Positions 57,532 to 64,000 of a DNA stretch of 64,000 nucleotides are shown here, one piece after another. The stretch's first letter is position 1; each line of letters starts with the position of its first letter. The position numbers were made by a program, and so were the translations under genes. Source of the stretch: Parasedimentitalea psychrophila (lineage in GTDB: Bacteria; Pseudomonadota; Alphaproteobacteria; Rhodobacterales; Rhodobacteraceae); the NCBI RefSeq assembly GCF_030285785.1, contig NZ_CP127247.1, positions 4,301,501 to 4,365,500 of the forward strand, read 5' to 3'. The notes below the pieces were generated by a model, which was not told where the DNA came from, ran no database searches, and saw only the letters and a list, made by a program, of their open reading frames with translations.

Positions 57532-58494
57532 TTATTTGGAGCCTCTGAAAGCGCCCCAAATAGGCGCAATCACCTTGGTCGCCAGTGGGATCAGTGCAAA
57601 CCCCAGCACCAGACCCAACAGCCCGTCCATCGCCGCCTTGGCGAACCATTCTACAAATCCGGTCCAGCCTTCGGGCACCAGATGCCCCACCGCCGCTGCG
57701 TAATCGTGGATATGATTGCCCAGCCAGCCATAACCCAGCTGCTCCATCCCGTGGATGACGATGGACCCGCCAACCCACAGCATTGCCGCAGTGCCAACAA
57801 CCATCAGCAGCTTCAGGAAGCCCGGCATCATCCGGACCAGCCCCGTTCCCAGATTGCGGGTTACGCCAAAATAGCCATTCTTCGCCATGTACAGACCCAC
57901 GTCGTCGGCTTTGACGATCAAGGCGACTGAGCCATATACGGCCACTGTAATACCAACAGCCACCAGCGCCAGCGTTGCCGCCTCCATCCAGATGTTACTA
58001 TCAGGAATTTCAGCTAGTGCGATGGTCATGATCTCGGCTGACAGGATGAAATCGGTCTTGATGGCGCCGGATGCTTTTTGTTCCTCCAGATGCGCCGGAT
58101 CTCCGGCCTCATCCTCTTTGAACACATGGGTCTCGTCATGGGGCACCAGCAGGTGATAGATCTTCTCGGCGCCCTCAAAACACAGATACGACCCACCCAG
58201 CATCAGCAACGGAGAGATCAACCAGGGGGCAAAATTGACCAGCAGCAAGCCGATGGGTAGCAGGAACAGCAGTTTGTTCTTTAGCGAGCCCTTGGTGATC
58301 TTCCAGATCACCGGCAACTCGCGGCTGGCGGCAAAACCATGCAGGTATTTTGGGGTCACGGCGGCGTCGTCGATCAGCGCACCGGCAGCCTTTGAACCAG
58401 CCTTCAAAGCCTGCGCCGCCACATCGTCGATCGAGGCCGCCGCCACCTTGGCAATTCCAGCCACATCATCCAGCAGTGCCAGCAATCCGCTCAT
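57532..58494 (-). CDS. DUF808 family inner-membrane protein
   Basis: 320 residues. N-terminal soluble helix with the DUF808 signature (LDDVAGIAKVAAASIDDVA, ALIDDAAVTPKYLHG), then several membrane helices between about 75 and 310. GAGAGGG precedes the ATG. Homologues (YedI) are widespread and of unknown function. Confidence 0.87.
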   Translation of the reverse strand: MSGLLALLDDVAGIAKVAAASIDDVAAQALKAGSKAAGALIDDAAVTPKYLHGFAASRELPVIWKITKGSLKNKLLFLLPIGLLLVNFAPWLISPLLMLGGSYLCFEGAEKIYHLLVPHDETHVFKEDEAGDPAHLEEQKASGAIKTDFILSAEIMTIALAEIPDSNIWMEAATLALVAVGITVAVYGSVALIVKADDVGLYMAKNGYFGVTRNLGTGLVRMMPGFLKLLMVVGTAAMLWVGGSIVIHGMEQLGYGWLGNHIHDYAAAVGHLVPEGWTGFVEWFAKAAMDGLLGLVLGFALIPLATKVIAPIWGAFRGSK

Positions 58495-58722
58495 CGCAAG
58501 TCCCTCTCAGCCTGTCATTATGCGGGCCAATCTAACCGATACCACCGGTGGCACAAGCGTTAGCGCAATCGCCTTTTGTGTTACCGCCACCAGTCAATTT
58601 CCGTTATCGTTAACATGAGTATTTTGCGCTAACAGTATGGATTTATATCCGTTTTCTCCCTTTCGAACTGACCGGCACCGCATTATATCCTGCTTAAGGA
58701 TTGCTCGCTTGGAGAGATACAC

Positions 58723-59742
58723 ATGACCATCAAAGTCGGGATCAATGGATTTGGCCGTATTGGCCGCTGCACCCTGTCACATATCGCTGCTTCGGGTCGT
58801 GATGACATCGAAGTGGTCAAGGTGAATGCCACCGGCCCGCTGGAAACTGCGGCCCACCTGATCAAATATGATTCTGTGCACGGCCGTTTTCCAGGCGAAG
58901 TGACCATCGGCGACGGCACCATGAACCTGGGTCGCGGCGACATGCAGATGTACTCCACCTATGACATGAACGCATTGGACTGGGACGGCTGCGATATTGT
59001 TCTGGAATGTACTGGCAAGTTCAACGACGGCAACCTGGCCAAGGTGCACCTGGAGCGGGGCGCCAAGCGGGTGTTGCTTTCAGCGCCGGGCAAAAACATC
59101 GACAGAACCATTGTCTATGGCGTCAATGATCATGAGCTTCGCGCCACCGACACCATGATTTCAAACGGCTCCTGCACCACCAACTGTCTGGCGCCACTGG
59201 CCAAAGTGCTGGACGAAGGCATCGGCATTGAACATGGCATCATGACCACGATCCACGCCTACACCGGCGACCAACCGACCCTGGATCGCCGCCATGATGA
59301 CCTGTACCGCTCCCGCGCGGCTGGCATGTCGATGATCCCGACCTCAACCGGCGCCGCCATTGCCCTGGGCGAGGTTCTGCCCAATCTAAAGGGCCGTCTG
59401 GACGGCTCTGCCATCCGGGTGCCGACGCCAAATGTATCGGCGGTGGACCTGACTTTCTATGCCTCACGGGATGTGACCGTGGACGAGGTCAATTCAATCG
59501 TCGCCGAGGCCGCAAGAGGCCCGATGAAAGGCGTTCTGGGCTACGAGCCGGCGCCTTTGGTGTCGACCGACTTCAACCACTCGCCGGAAAGCTCGATTTT
59601 TGCCCCGGATCAGACCCGTGTTGTGGGCGGCCGTATGGTCCGTGTTCTGGCCTGGTATGATAACGAGTGGGGTTTTTCTGTGCGCATGGCGGATGTTGCC
59701 TGCGCCATGGGCCGTCTTTCTGCCCTGTCCAAGGCGGCTTGA
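58723..59742 (+). CDS. gap: Glyceraldehyde-3-phosphate dehydrogenase with NADP-type coenzyme residues
   Basis: 339 residues. The Rossmann motif GINGFGRIGR, catalytic Cys151 (SNGSCTTNCLAP) and His178 (TIHAYTGDQ) are intact. At the coenzyme-specificity sites it is unusual: the Asp that selects NAD (D32 in Bacillus numbering) is Ala36 here (KVNATGP), and the Leu-Pro pair at 187-188 is Arg189-Arg190 (TLDRRHDD). Losing the acid and gaining two arginines is what is expected for binding the 2'-phosphate of NADP. GGAGAG precedes the start. A hairpin and a 47-codon gene follow. Confidence 0.93.
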   Translation: MTIKVGINGFGRIGRCTLSHIAASGRDDIEVVKVNATGPLETAAHLIKYDSVHGRFPGEVTIGDGTMNLGRGDMQMYSTYDMNALDWDGCDIVLECTGKFNDGNLAKVHLERGAKRVLLSAPGKNIDRTIVYGVNDHELRATDTMISNGSCTTNCLAPLAKVLDEGIGIEHGIMTTIHAYTGDQPTLDRRHDDLYRSRAAGMSMIPTSTGAAIALGEVLPNLKGRLDGSAIRVPTPNVSAVDLTFYASRDVTVDEVNSIVAEAARGPMKGVLGYEPAPLVSTDFNHSPESSIFAPDQTRVVGGRMVRVLAWYDNEWGFSVRMADVACAMGRLSALSKAA

Positions 59743-59747
59743 GCTTG

Positions 59748-59791
59748 AGATATCTCACCCGGTCAGGCATATCTGCCCGGGTGAGATATCT
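59748..59791 (+). repeat. 15-bp hairpin between gap and its downstream microprotein gene
   Basis: Arms AGATATCTCACCCGG (59748-59762) and CCGGGTGAGATATCT (59777-59791) are exact complements around a 14-base loop. No T tract follows; the ribosome-binding site of the next gene (GAGG, 59796-59799) is just outside the stem. May act as a processing or stability element rather than a terminator. Confidence 0.85.
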
Positions 59792-59803
59792 TAACGAGGC
59801 GAC

Positions 59804-59947
59804 ATGACCACCAAAATTTCTATCGTTCTTGGTCTGATAATCATCGCCTCCCTTGTGGCTGATATCGCCCTGTTTGGAACTGTCCATGTGGTTTTTCTTG
59901 GCAAACGGTTTTACGAACTGATCGATTGGGTGGCTTTTTGGCGCTAG
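59804..59947 (+). CDS. 47-residue membrane microprotein downstream of gap
   Basis: MTTKISIVLGLIIIASLVAD... to ...LIDWVAFWR: one membrane helix (about residues 5-30) and a short aromatic C-terminal end (FYELIDWVAFWR). GAGG is placed four bases before the ATG. Similar small proteins after gap genes are, from memory, common in Rhodobacteraceae and are often mis-annotated as the dehydrogenase itself. It has no assigned function. Transcription probably continues from gap through the hairpin. Confidence 0.72.
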   Translation: MTTKISIVLGLIIIASLVADIALFGTVHVVFLGKRFYELIDWVAFWR

Positions 59948-60016
59948 GGCACGGCGCTGTTAAAACCCGCGCTGTCACGGGGCCCTGTGCTCCGGGCATT
60001 CTGATTTTGGCCTCGG

Positions 60017-62560
60017 TCAGGCAGAGCTACCGGGCGGAAAAAATGCCTGCGAAATACCCGCATTGACCGGGCTACTGACCAGATAAGGGCCCAGAATAAC
60101 GCCTGCCTCACCCCATGCATCCGCCAGCGCGTCCGACGGCGGCACACTGCCCGCCGCCGCCGCCTCTATCTCTTGCAGACAGGTGCGAAGCGCCGTGAGC
60201 CCCAGCACAGCAGCAGAGCCCGCCAGACGGTGCGCCTCGCGTTGATGGGATTGGCTAACCTGTTCGCTTGCGCCCAGATCCTGACGAAACTGAGCAACAT
60301 CCCGGCAAAGGGCATTGAGATAGCCCTGCGCCTTTTCATTGCCTAGAGCTTCGATGAATTGCTGGATATCCGAACCCTCATGATTCATTTTAATCGGTGT
60401 TTTCTGGCCCGTGTAGCGGTCGATCGCCAATGCCAATTTCGCCAGTGTCACAGGCTTGATCAGGATTTCAGTGAATCCCGCATCCAGAATGCGCCTTTGA
60501 TCATCACCTGCGCCATGAGCCGTCAACGCGATAATTTCCACACCTTCGGCCAGTTTTCTTGACCGTATCTGCCCAAGCGCTTCGATGCCATCCAAACCCG
60601 GCATGCTAATATCCATCAAAATCAGATCATATCTCTCATGCTGCACCGCCTCGACACCCTCTGCTCCGCCGGTGGCACACCTCACCCGGTGGCCTTGCCG
60701 CAACAACATTTCCTCCAACAGCATCCGGTTAATATCATTGTCTTCGACAACCAGAATCCGGCGCGCGGCAACATCATCAATAGACATCTTTGGGTGCTGG
60801 TTTTGACGCGAGGACACCAGCGGCAAGGACAATGTGAACCAGAACATACTGCCCTCTCCCGGTTCACTTTCAACGCCAATCTCGCCGCCCATTTGCTCAA
60901 CAATAAGACGGGTGATCGACAATCCCAGTCCGGTCCCTTCTTGTTGGCGGCTGTAACTGGCATCCAAAGTTACAAAGTCGTCGAAAATCCGTTCCAGATC
61001 ATCGGCAGCGATCCCCTCGCCCGTGTCACAAACGCGAAACTCAACCGCATCGCTGTGCGCAAGACGTTCAACCTCAATGGTGACTTCTCCGCGTTCGGTG
61101 AACTTCAGGGCATTGCCAATCAACCGCTGCAGCACTTTCCGAATACTCTTAGAGTTACCGATGCAATGCGCATCCTCAGGCAACCGGCACCGCAAACGTA
61201 TCAGGTTGCCACCCGATTGGGCGGTCGGATGGAGGCCGTCAATCAAGCCCGCTAGCATTTCCTGCAAATCGAATGGCTCACTGCGTTCGAGTTCTGCAGC
61301 AGACTCGAGCCGGGACATTTCGAGAACTTCATCGACATGATGCAGCAATAACTCTCCGGACTGCCGCATCGCCCGCAAGTATTGCTGTTCTTGGGACCGC
61401 GTGTCAGCCGTCTCCAGTAGCTCAATCGAACCCATAATTCCGTTCAGTGGCGTTCGGATTTCATGGCTGAGAACTGTCAGCAACTTGTCCTTGGCCCGCT
61501 CCCCTGCCTGTGCATCATCGCGCGCACAGCGCAACGCTTTCTCGCCTTCAATACGGGAAGTGATATCACGTATGAAGCACACAAAAACCAAATCATCGCC
61601 ATCCTGACTGGCTGTCACGTTGAGCTCGATGGGGAAAATCTCCCCGGATTTCCGTTTGGCCTCTACCCGTGTGCGCCCCTTGTTGATTAGTTCACCATCG
61701 CCGGTTTTCAGAAAACTTGCGGTGTTGTCTTCGGAGAATTGATGCAGGTGCTCCGGAATGATCACATCCATCAAGCGTCGCCCGACCACGTCTTTGCACA
61801 AATAGCCGAATGTTTTCTCAGCCGCGCTATTAAAGCTCAGAATTCGGCCCGAAACATCAACCGACACAATGGCCTCCAAAGACGAGTCGACGATAACGCG
61901 TAACCGCTCTGCAGTGGCCCGATTTTCCGCGATCAAACCCTGACTGTGGTGGAACAGACGCTGGATCATTATCGCCGTCATTGCCAATGCCGCCACCAGC
62001 GTCAACAACACCCTTCCCAGCCGCCTGATCGTGAGTGACACGCGCTGTTTGCTTTCGGCACCGAGCAGAGTTTCCATTTGCAAACCATATCGGATCAAAT
62101 CGCGAATATCGCTGTCATTTTGTTGAAACTTGATGATCAACTCGGGCAGTGATTTGACCAAATCCCTATCCGGCCCGGCCACAATCGGCGCAAAATAATC
62201 CAACCGATTTTGGATTCGGATGAACTTCTCAGCCACAATGCCATCTGCCCGCACCTCATCAAACATCGGGTAATCGTGCAATGTGGCTACGCGATTGTAA
62301 TATTTGGCGAATTCAAGACGAAAAACATTCAGGTTCTCGCCTTCCTTGGCCCGATAGGCAATTTCCGTCATTTTTATGTGGGAAAACTGAACCTGTGCTA
62401 GGTTCCAAGTCAATCGCTCGGAGGCTTTGCCCCCAACCGTGTCCAGCTCATCCAGAACGAGCCGTCCAAGTCCTAGCGAAAGCGTCCCAAGGCCAACAAG
62501 AAATGCAATCGTCAGCGTGAGCACCAGTCTTGTGCGTGCTGTGGCGCGTTTGGAGTTCAA
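60017..62560 (-). CDS. Hybrid sensor histidine kinase (PAS-HisKA-HATPase-REC-Hpt)
   Basis: 847 residues from a TTG start at 62560, supported by AGGAAGG eight bases upstream; no ATG occurs before residue 64. Order: membrane helix (about 10-32), periplasmic domain (33-178), second helix (about 184-205), PAS domain (about 215-335), HisKA with phosphorylated His366 (LSHEIRTPLNG), HATPase (LIGNALKFT, DTGEGIA, GTGLGLSI), receiver with Asp650 (LILMDISMP), and a C-terminal Hpt with His777 (EAHRLAGSA). The full set of phosphorelay parts points to a downstream regulator, likely the divergently encoded LuxR-type protein. Confidence 0.93.
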   Translation of the reverse strand: MNSKRATARTRLVLTLTIAFLVGLGTLSLGLGRLVLDELDTVGGKASERLTWNLAQVQFSHIKMTEIAYRAKEGENLNVFRLEFAKYYNRVATLHDYPMFDEVRADGIVAEKFIRIQNRLDYFAPIVAGPDRDLVKSLPELIIKFQQNDSDIRDLIRYGLQMETLLGAESKQRVSLTIRRLGRVLLTLVAALAMTAIMIQRLFHHSQGLIAENRATAERLRVIVDSSLEAIVSVDVSGRILSFNSAAEKTFGYLCKDVVGRRLMDVIIPEHLHQFSEDNTASFLKTGDGELINKGRTRVEAKRKSGEIFPIELNVTASQDGDDLVFVCFIRDITSRIEGEKALRCARDDAQAGERAKDKLLTVLSHEIRTPLNGIMGSIELLETADTRSQEQQYLRAMRQSGELLLHHVDEVLEMSRLESAAELERSEPFDLQEMLAGLIDGLHPTAQSGGNLIRLRCRLPEDAHCIGNSKSIRKVLQRLIGNALKFTERGEVTIEVERLAHSDAVEFRVCDTGEGIAADDLERIFDDFVTLDASYSRQQEGTGLGLSITRLIVEQMGGEIGVESEPGEGSMFWFTLSLPLVSSRQNQHPKMSIDDVAARRILVVEDNDINRMLLEEMLLRQGHRVRCATGGAEGVEAVQHERYDLILMDISMPGLDGIEALGQIRSRKLAEGVEIIALTAHGAGDDQRRILDAGFTEILIKPVTLAKLALAIDRYTGQKTPIKMNHEGSDIQQFIEALGNEKAQGYLNALCRDVAQFRQDLGASEQVSQSHQREAHRLAGSAAVLGLTALRTCLQEIEAAAAGSVPPSDALADAWGEAGVILGPYLVSSPVNAGISQAFFPPGSSA

Positions 62561-63008
62561 TTGGCAGACCTTCCTAATTATCGGGTTGCAGGACGAACCG
62601 CACCAATCAGCATTTTAGTCCCAGAATCAGGGGTGAAGACAACGAGGCGCAGCCAAGATAATAAATATGACAACCTTGAAAATCTATTTGGAAAATCAAA
62701 AAGTCAGTGCGACACTCAATAGCGGACGACCGGCCAAACCTGACACAGAAACGGCTGGAACGCACGTTAGCCTAAGTATACCCGACTATCCTTTTGTATA
62801 TGGGCTGTACTTAGGTCGCCCCCTCCTCAGCCAAGCTTATCAGGTCTCAAATGAGCAGCCCAACCCTGAACTTCGAGGGTGATGTCCATAAAAATTTGAA
62901 GCATTTAGGTCGAAAAAAAACGCTCTCCATTTCACAAAAGTGGATGGTATTGGCAAGTTTACCGCTATATTGAAAATATGGGGGAACTTAATCCAGTAAG
63001 TGAGTTTC
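62561..63008. other. Divergent regulatory region between kinase and response regulator
   Basis: 448 bases of comparatively AT-rich sequence. A 71-codon plus-strand frame at 62667-62882 exists but has no recognisable domain or ribosome-binding site and I leave it out. Both promoters must be here; I cannot pick them out with confidence. Confidence 0.5.
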
Positions 63009-63623
63009 ATGCGCATATTACTTGCAGACGACCACGACATGGTTCGTGACACCATATCCGCCTACCTGCATTCAGTAGGCGGCGCCGAAGTAACCTCGAC
63101 CGTCAACCTGCCAGATGCACTGGACCAGATCGAAAAGACTGGTCCATTTGATCTTGTTCTGCTCGATTACAACATGCCGGGGATGTTTGGCCTCGAGGGG
63201 CTGGCGCGCGCGTTGAAAAGCAATGGCGGCAAGGGCGTCGCCATCCTGTCCGGCAGCGCCCCCACCCACACCGCTCAGGATGCGCTGGACGCGGGCGCCA
63301 TTGGCTATCTGCCAAAAACCATGGGGGCTAAATCGCTGCTGAACGCCGTCCGCTTCATGAGCGCAGGCGAGGTATATGTCCCGGTTGAGCTGCTCAGAGA
63401 GCAATCACCTGCAAACGTTCACCCTTTGGCTGAAAAACTCAGCCCGCGCGAGGTCGAAGTTCTGAGCGGTCTTTGCCGCGGACAATCCAACAAGGAAATT
63501 GCCCGCGATCTGGAGTTGCAGGAAGTGACCATCAAACTGCATGTGCGGACCCTGTGTCGCAAACTGGACGCAAAAAACAGAACCCAGGCTGCGATCACTG
63601 CAAAAGAAGCCGGTCTGTTCTAA
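63009..63623 (+). CDS. LuxR/NarL-type response regulator
   Basis: 204 residues from ATG 63009. Receiver domain (about 1-115) with the acidic pair DDH, phospho-acceptor Asp53 (LVLLDYNMPG), Ser in ILSGSAP and Lys in GYLPKTM. C-terminal LuxR-type helix-turn-helix with LSPREVEVLSGLCRGQSNKEIARDL and TIKLHVRTLCRKL. A GTG at 63000 is possible but its ribosome-binding site would be too far. Divergent from the hybrid kinase, a probable partner. Confidence 0.92.
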   Translation: MRILLADDHDMVRDTISAYLHSVGGAEVTSTVNLPDALDQIEKTGPFDLVLLDYNMPGMFGLEGLARALKSNGGKGVAILSGSAPTHTAQDALDAGAIGYLPKTMGAKSLLNAVRFMSAGEVYVPVELLREQSPANVHPLAEKLSPREVEVLSGLCRGQSNKEIARDLELQEVTIKLHVRTLCRKLDAKNRTQAAITAKEAGLF

Positions 63624-63642
63624 TGCGTCCTGGGACCGGCGT

Positions 63643-64000
63643 TTACAGCACAGCCGGAAGCTTGGCGTAGCCGCGAAACCTCATCCGGCCTCCACCTATG
63701 CGACCGGGAAGGATCTGAAAATCCGGGAACCGATTCAAAAATCGTCCAATCGCAATCCAGCCTTCCATCCGCGCCAGCGTCAGACCCACGCAGACATGCG
63801 GACCACCTGCAAACGCCAGGTGGCGGTTCCGGGCCCGTGATATGTCGAAAATCTCGGGCGCGTCGAACACATCCGGGTCGCGATTAGCTGCGCCAATCAC
63901 CAGATGCAAATTGGTGCCCTTGGCGATGATCCTGCCGTCGATCTCAACCTCTGCCGTGGTTTCGCGGTTGCCCAGCTGATTGGGAGAGCGAAACCGCAAC
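63643..64000 (-). CDS. Cytochrome P450 (partial, N-terminus off the right edge)
   Basis: 119 residues of the C-terminal end. The heme-binding loop with the cysteine ligand is present in FAGGPHVCVGLTLARMEG, preceded by the usual VIGAANRDPDVF segment and a preceding IIAKGTNLHL. It runs out of the window in frame. The substrate cannot be told; bacterial P450s of this type need a ferredoxin and reductase, none of which is nearby. Convergent with the response regulator, 19 bases apart. Confidence 0.92.
   Translation of the reverse strand, partial: LRFRSPNQLGNRETTAEVEIDGRIIAKGTNLHLVIGAANRDPDVFDAPEIFDISRARNRHLAFAGGPHVCVGLTLARMEGWIAIGRFLNRFPDFQILPGRIGGGRMRFRGYAKLPAVL

Noticed and set aside
62667-62882. 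71-codon frame between kinase and response regulator
   Set aside because: No ribosome-binding site or recognisable domain in an AT-rich regulatory gap.
1-64000. CRISPR arrays, insertion sequences, integrases, defence islands
   Set aside because: No repeat-spacer pattern, transposase, integrase or recognisable defence protein was seen.

Overview
The window is about 60% G+C chromosomal DNA from an alphaproteobacterium, almost certainly a Rhodobacteraceae (Roseobacter-group) species. The evidence is the gene set and its arrangement: a cobalamin-dependent NrdJ reductase, a fused indolepyruvate oxidoreductase, trpGD-ung-trpC-moaC-moeA-lexA, a GAAC-N7-GAAC SOS box, a two-domain cold-shock protein, and a GTA-type holin/endolysin pair. 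There is no phage, transposon, CRISPR array or rRNA operon. Most of the window is ordinary core genome, with a few accessory or odd spots.

Layout. 1-4.9 kb: citramalate synthase (runs off the left edge) and cysS, then a convergent sulfotransferase / glycosyltransferase pair. 5.1-9.6 kb: nrdJ with its own terminator, a 0.7 kb gene-free stretch with a possible NrdR box, and tRNA-Pro. 9.6-15 kb: DUF192 protein and double cold-shock protein, pdxH, fabI, a LysE exporter, gpt and an aminotransferase. 15-26 kb: PpiD-like chaperone, trpE, a TauE/SafE permease, a divergent polysaccharide deacetylase, then the tightly packed trpG-trpD-ung-trpC-moaC-moeA run. 26-34.6 kb: lexA with its SOS promoter, comEC, gltX, gltA, an RTX-repeat protein, an enoyl-CoA hydratase and a DUF2087 protein. 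34.7-41 kb: argC-ccmE-[endolysin-holin]-ccmF-ccmH on the minus strand, preceded by murI. 41.3-49.6 kb: fused iorAB with a divergent LysR regulator, a probable suhB/MmgR-type small RNA, and a mechanosensitive channel overlapping an outer-membrane barrel gene. 50-54.6 kb: purL, bolA, a small membrane protein, grxD, zapA and a coiled-coil partner. 54.8-60 kb: tkt, an orphan gene, a DUF808 protein, a gap gene with NADP-type coenzyme residues, and a 47-residue membrane microprotein. 60-64 kb: a hybrid phosphorelay kinase divergent from a LuxR-type response regulator, and the C-terminal end of a cytochrome P450.

How the genes work together. Tryptophan synthesis (trpE; trpG, trpD, trpC) shares a transcript with uracil-DNA repair and molybdenum-cofactor synthesis and leads into lexA. 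The cytochrome c maturation genes are split by a two-gene lysis cassette of the kind that releases gene transfer agents. BolA and Grx4 form the usual iron-sulfur/iron-sensing pair. The kinase/regulator pair looks like a self-contained phosphorelay.

The items most worth a second look are: the low-GC, diverged 3' third of cysS; the lysis cassette inside the ccm genes; the MscS/outer-membrane-barrel overlapping pair; the gap gene with its hairpin and microprotein; the RTX protein with a membrane anchor; and the sRNA at about 45.93-46.0 kb. All functional calls rest on motifs read by eye; no database search was possible.
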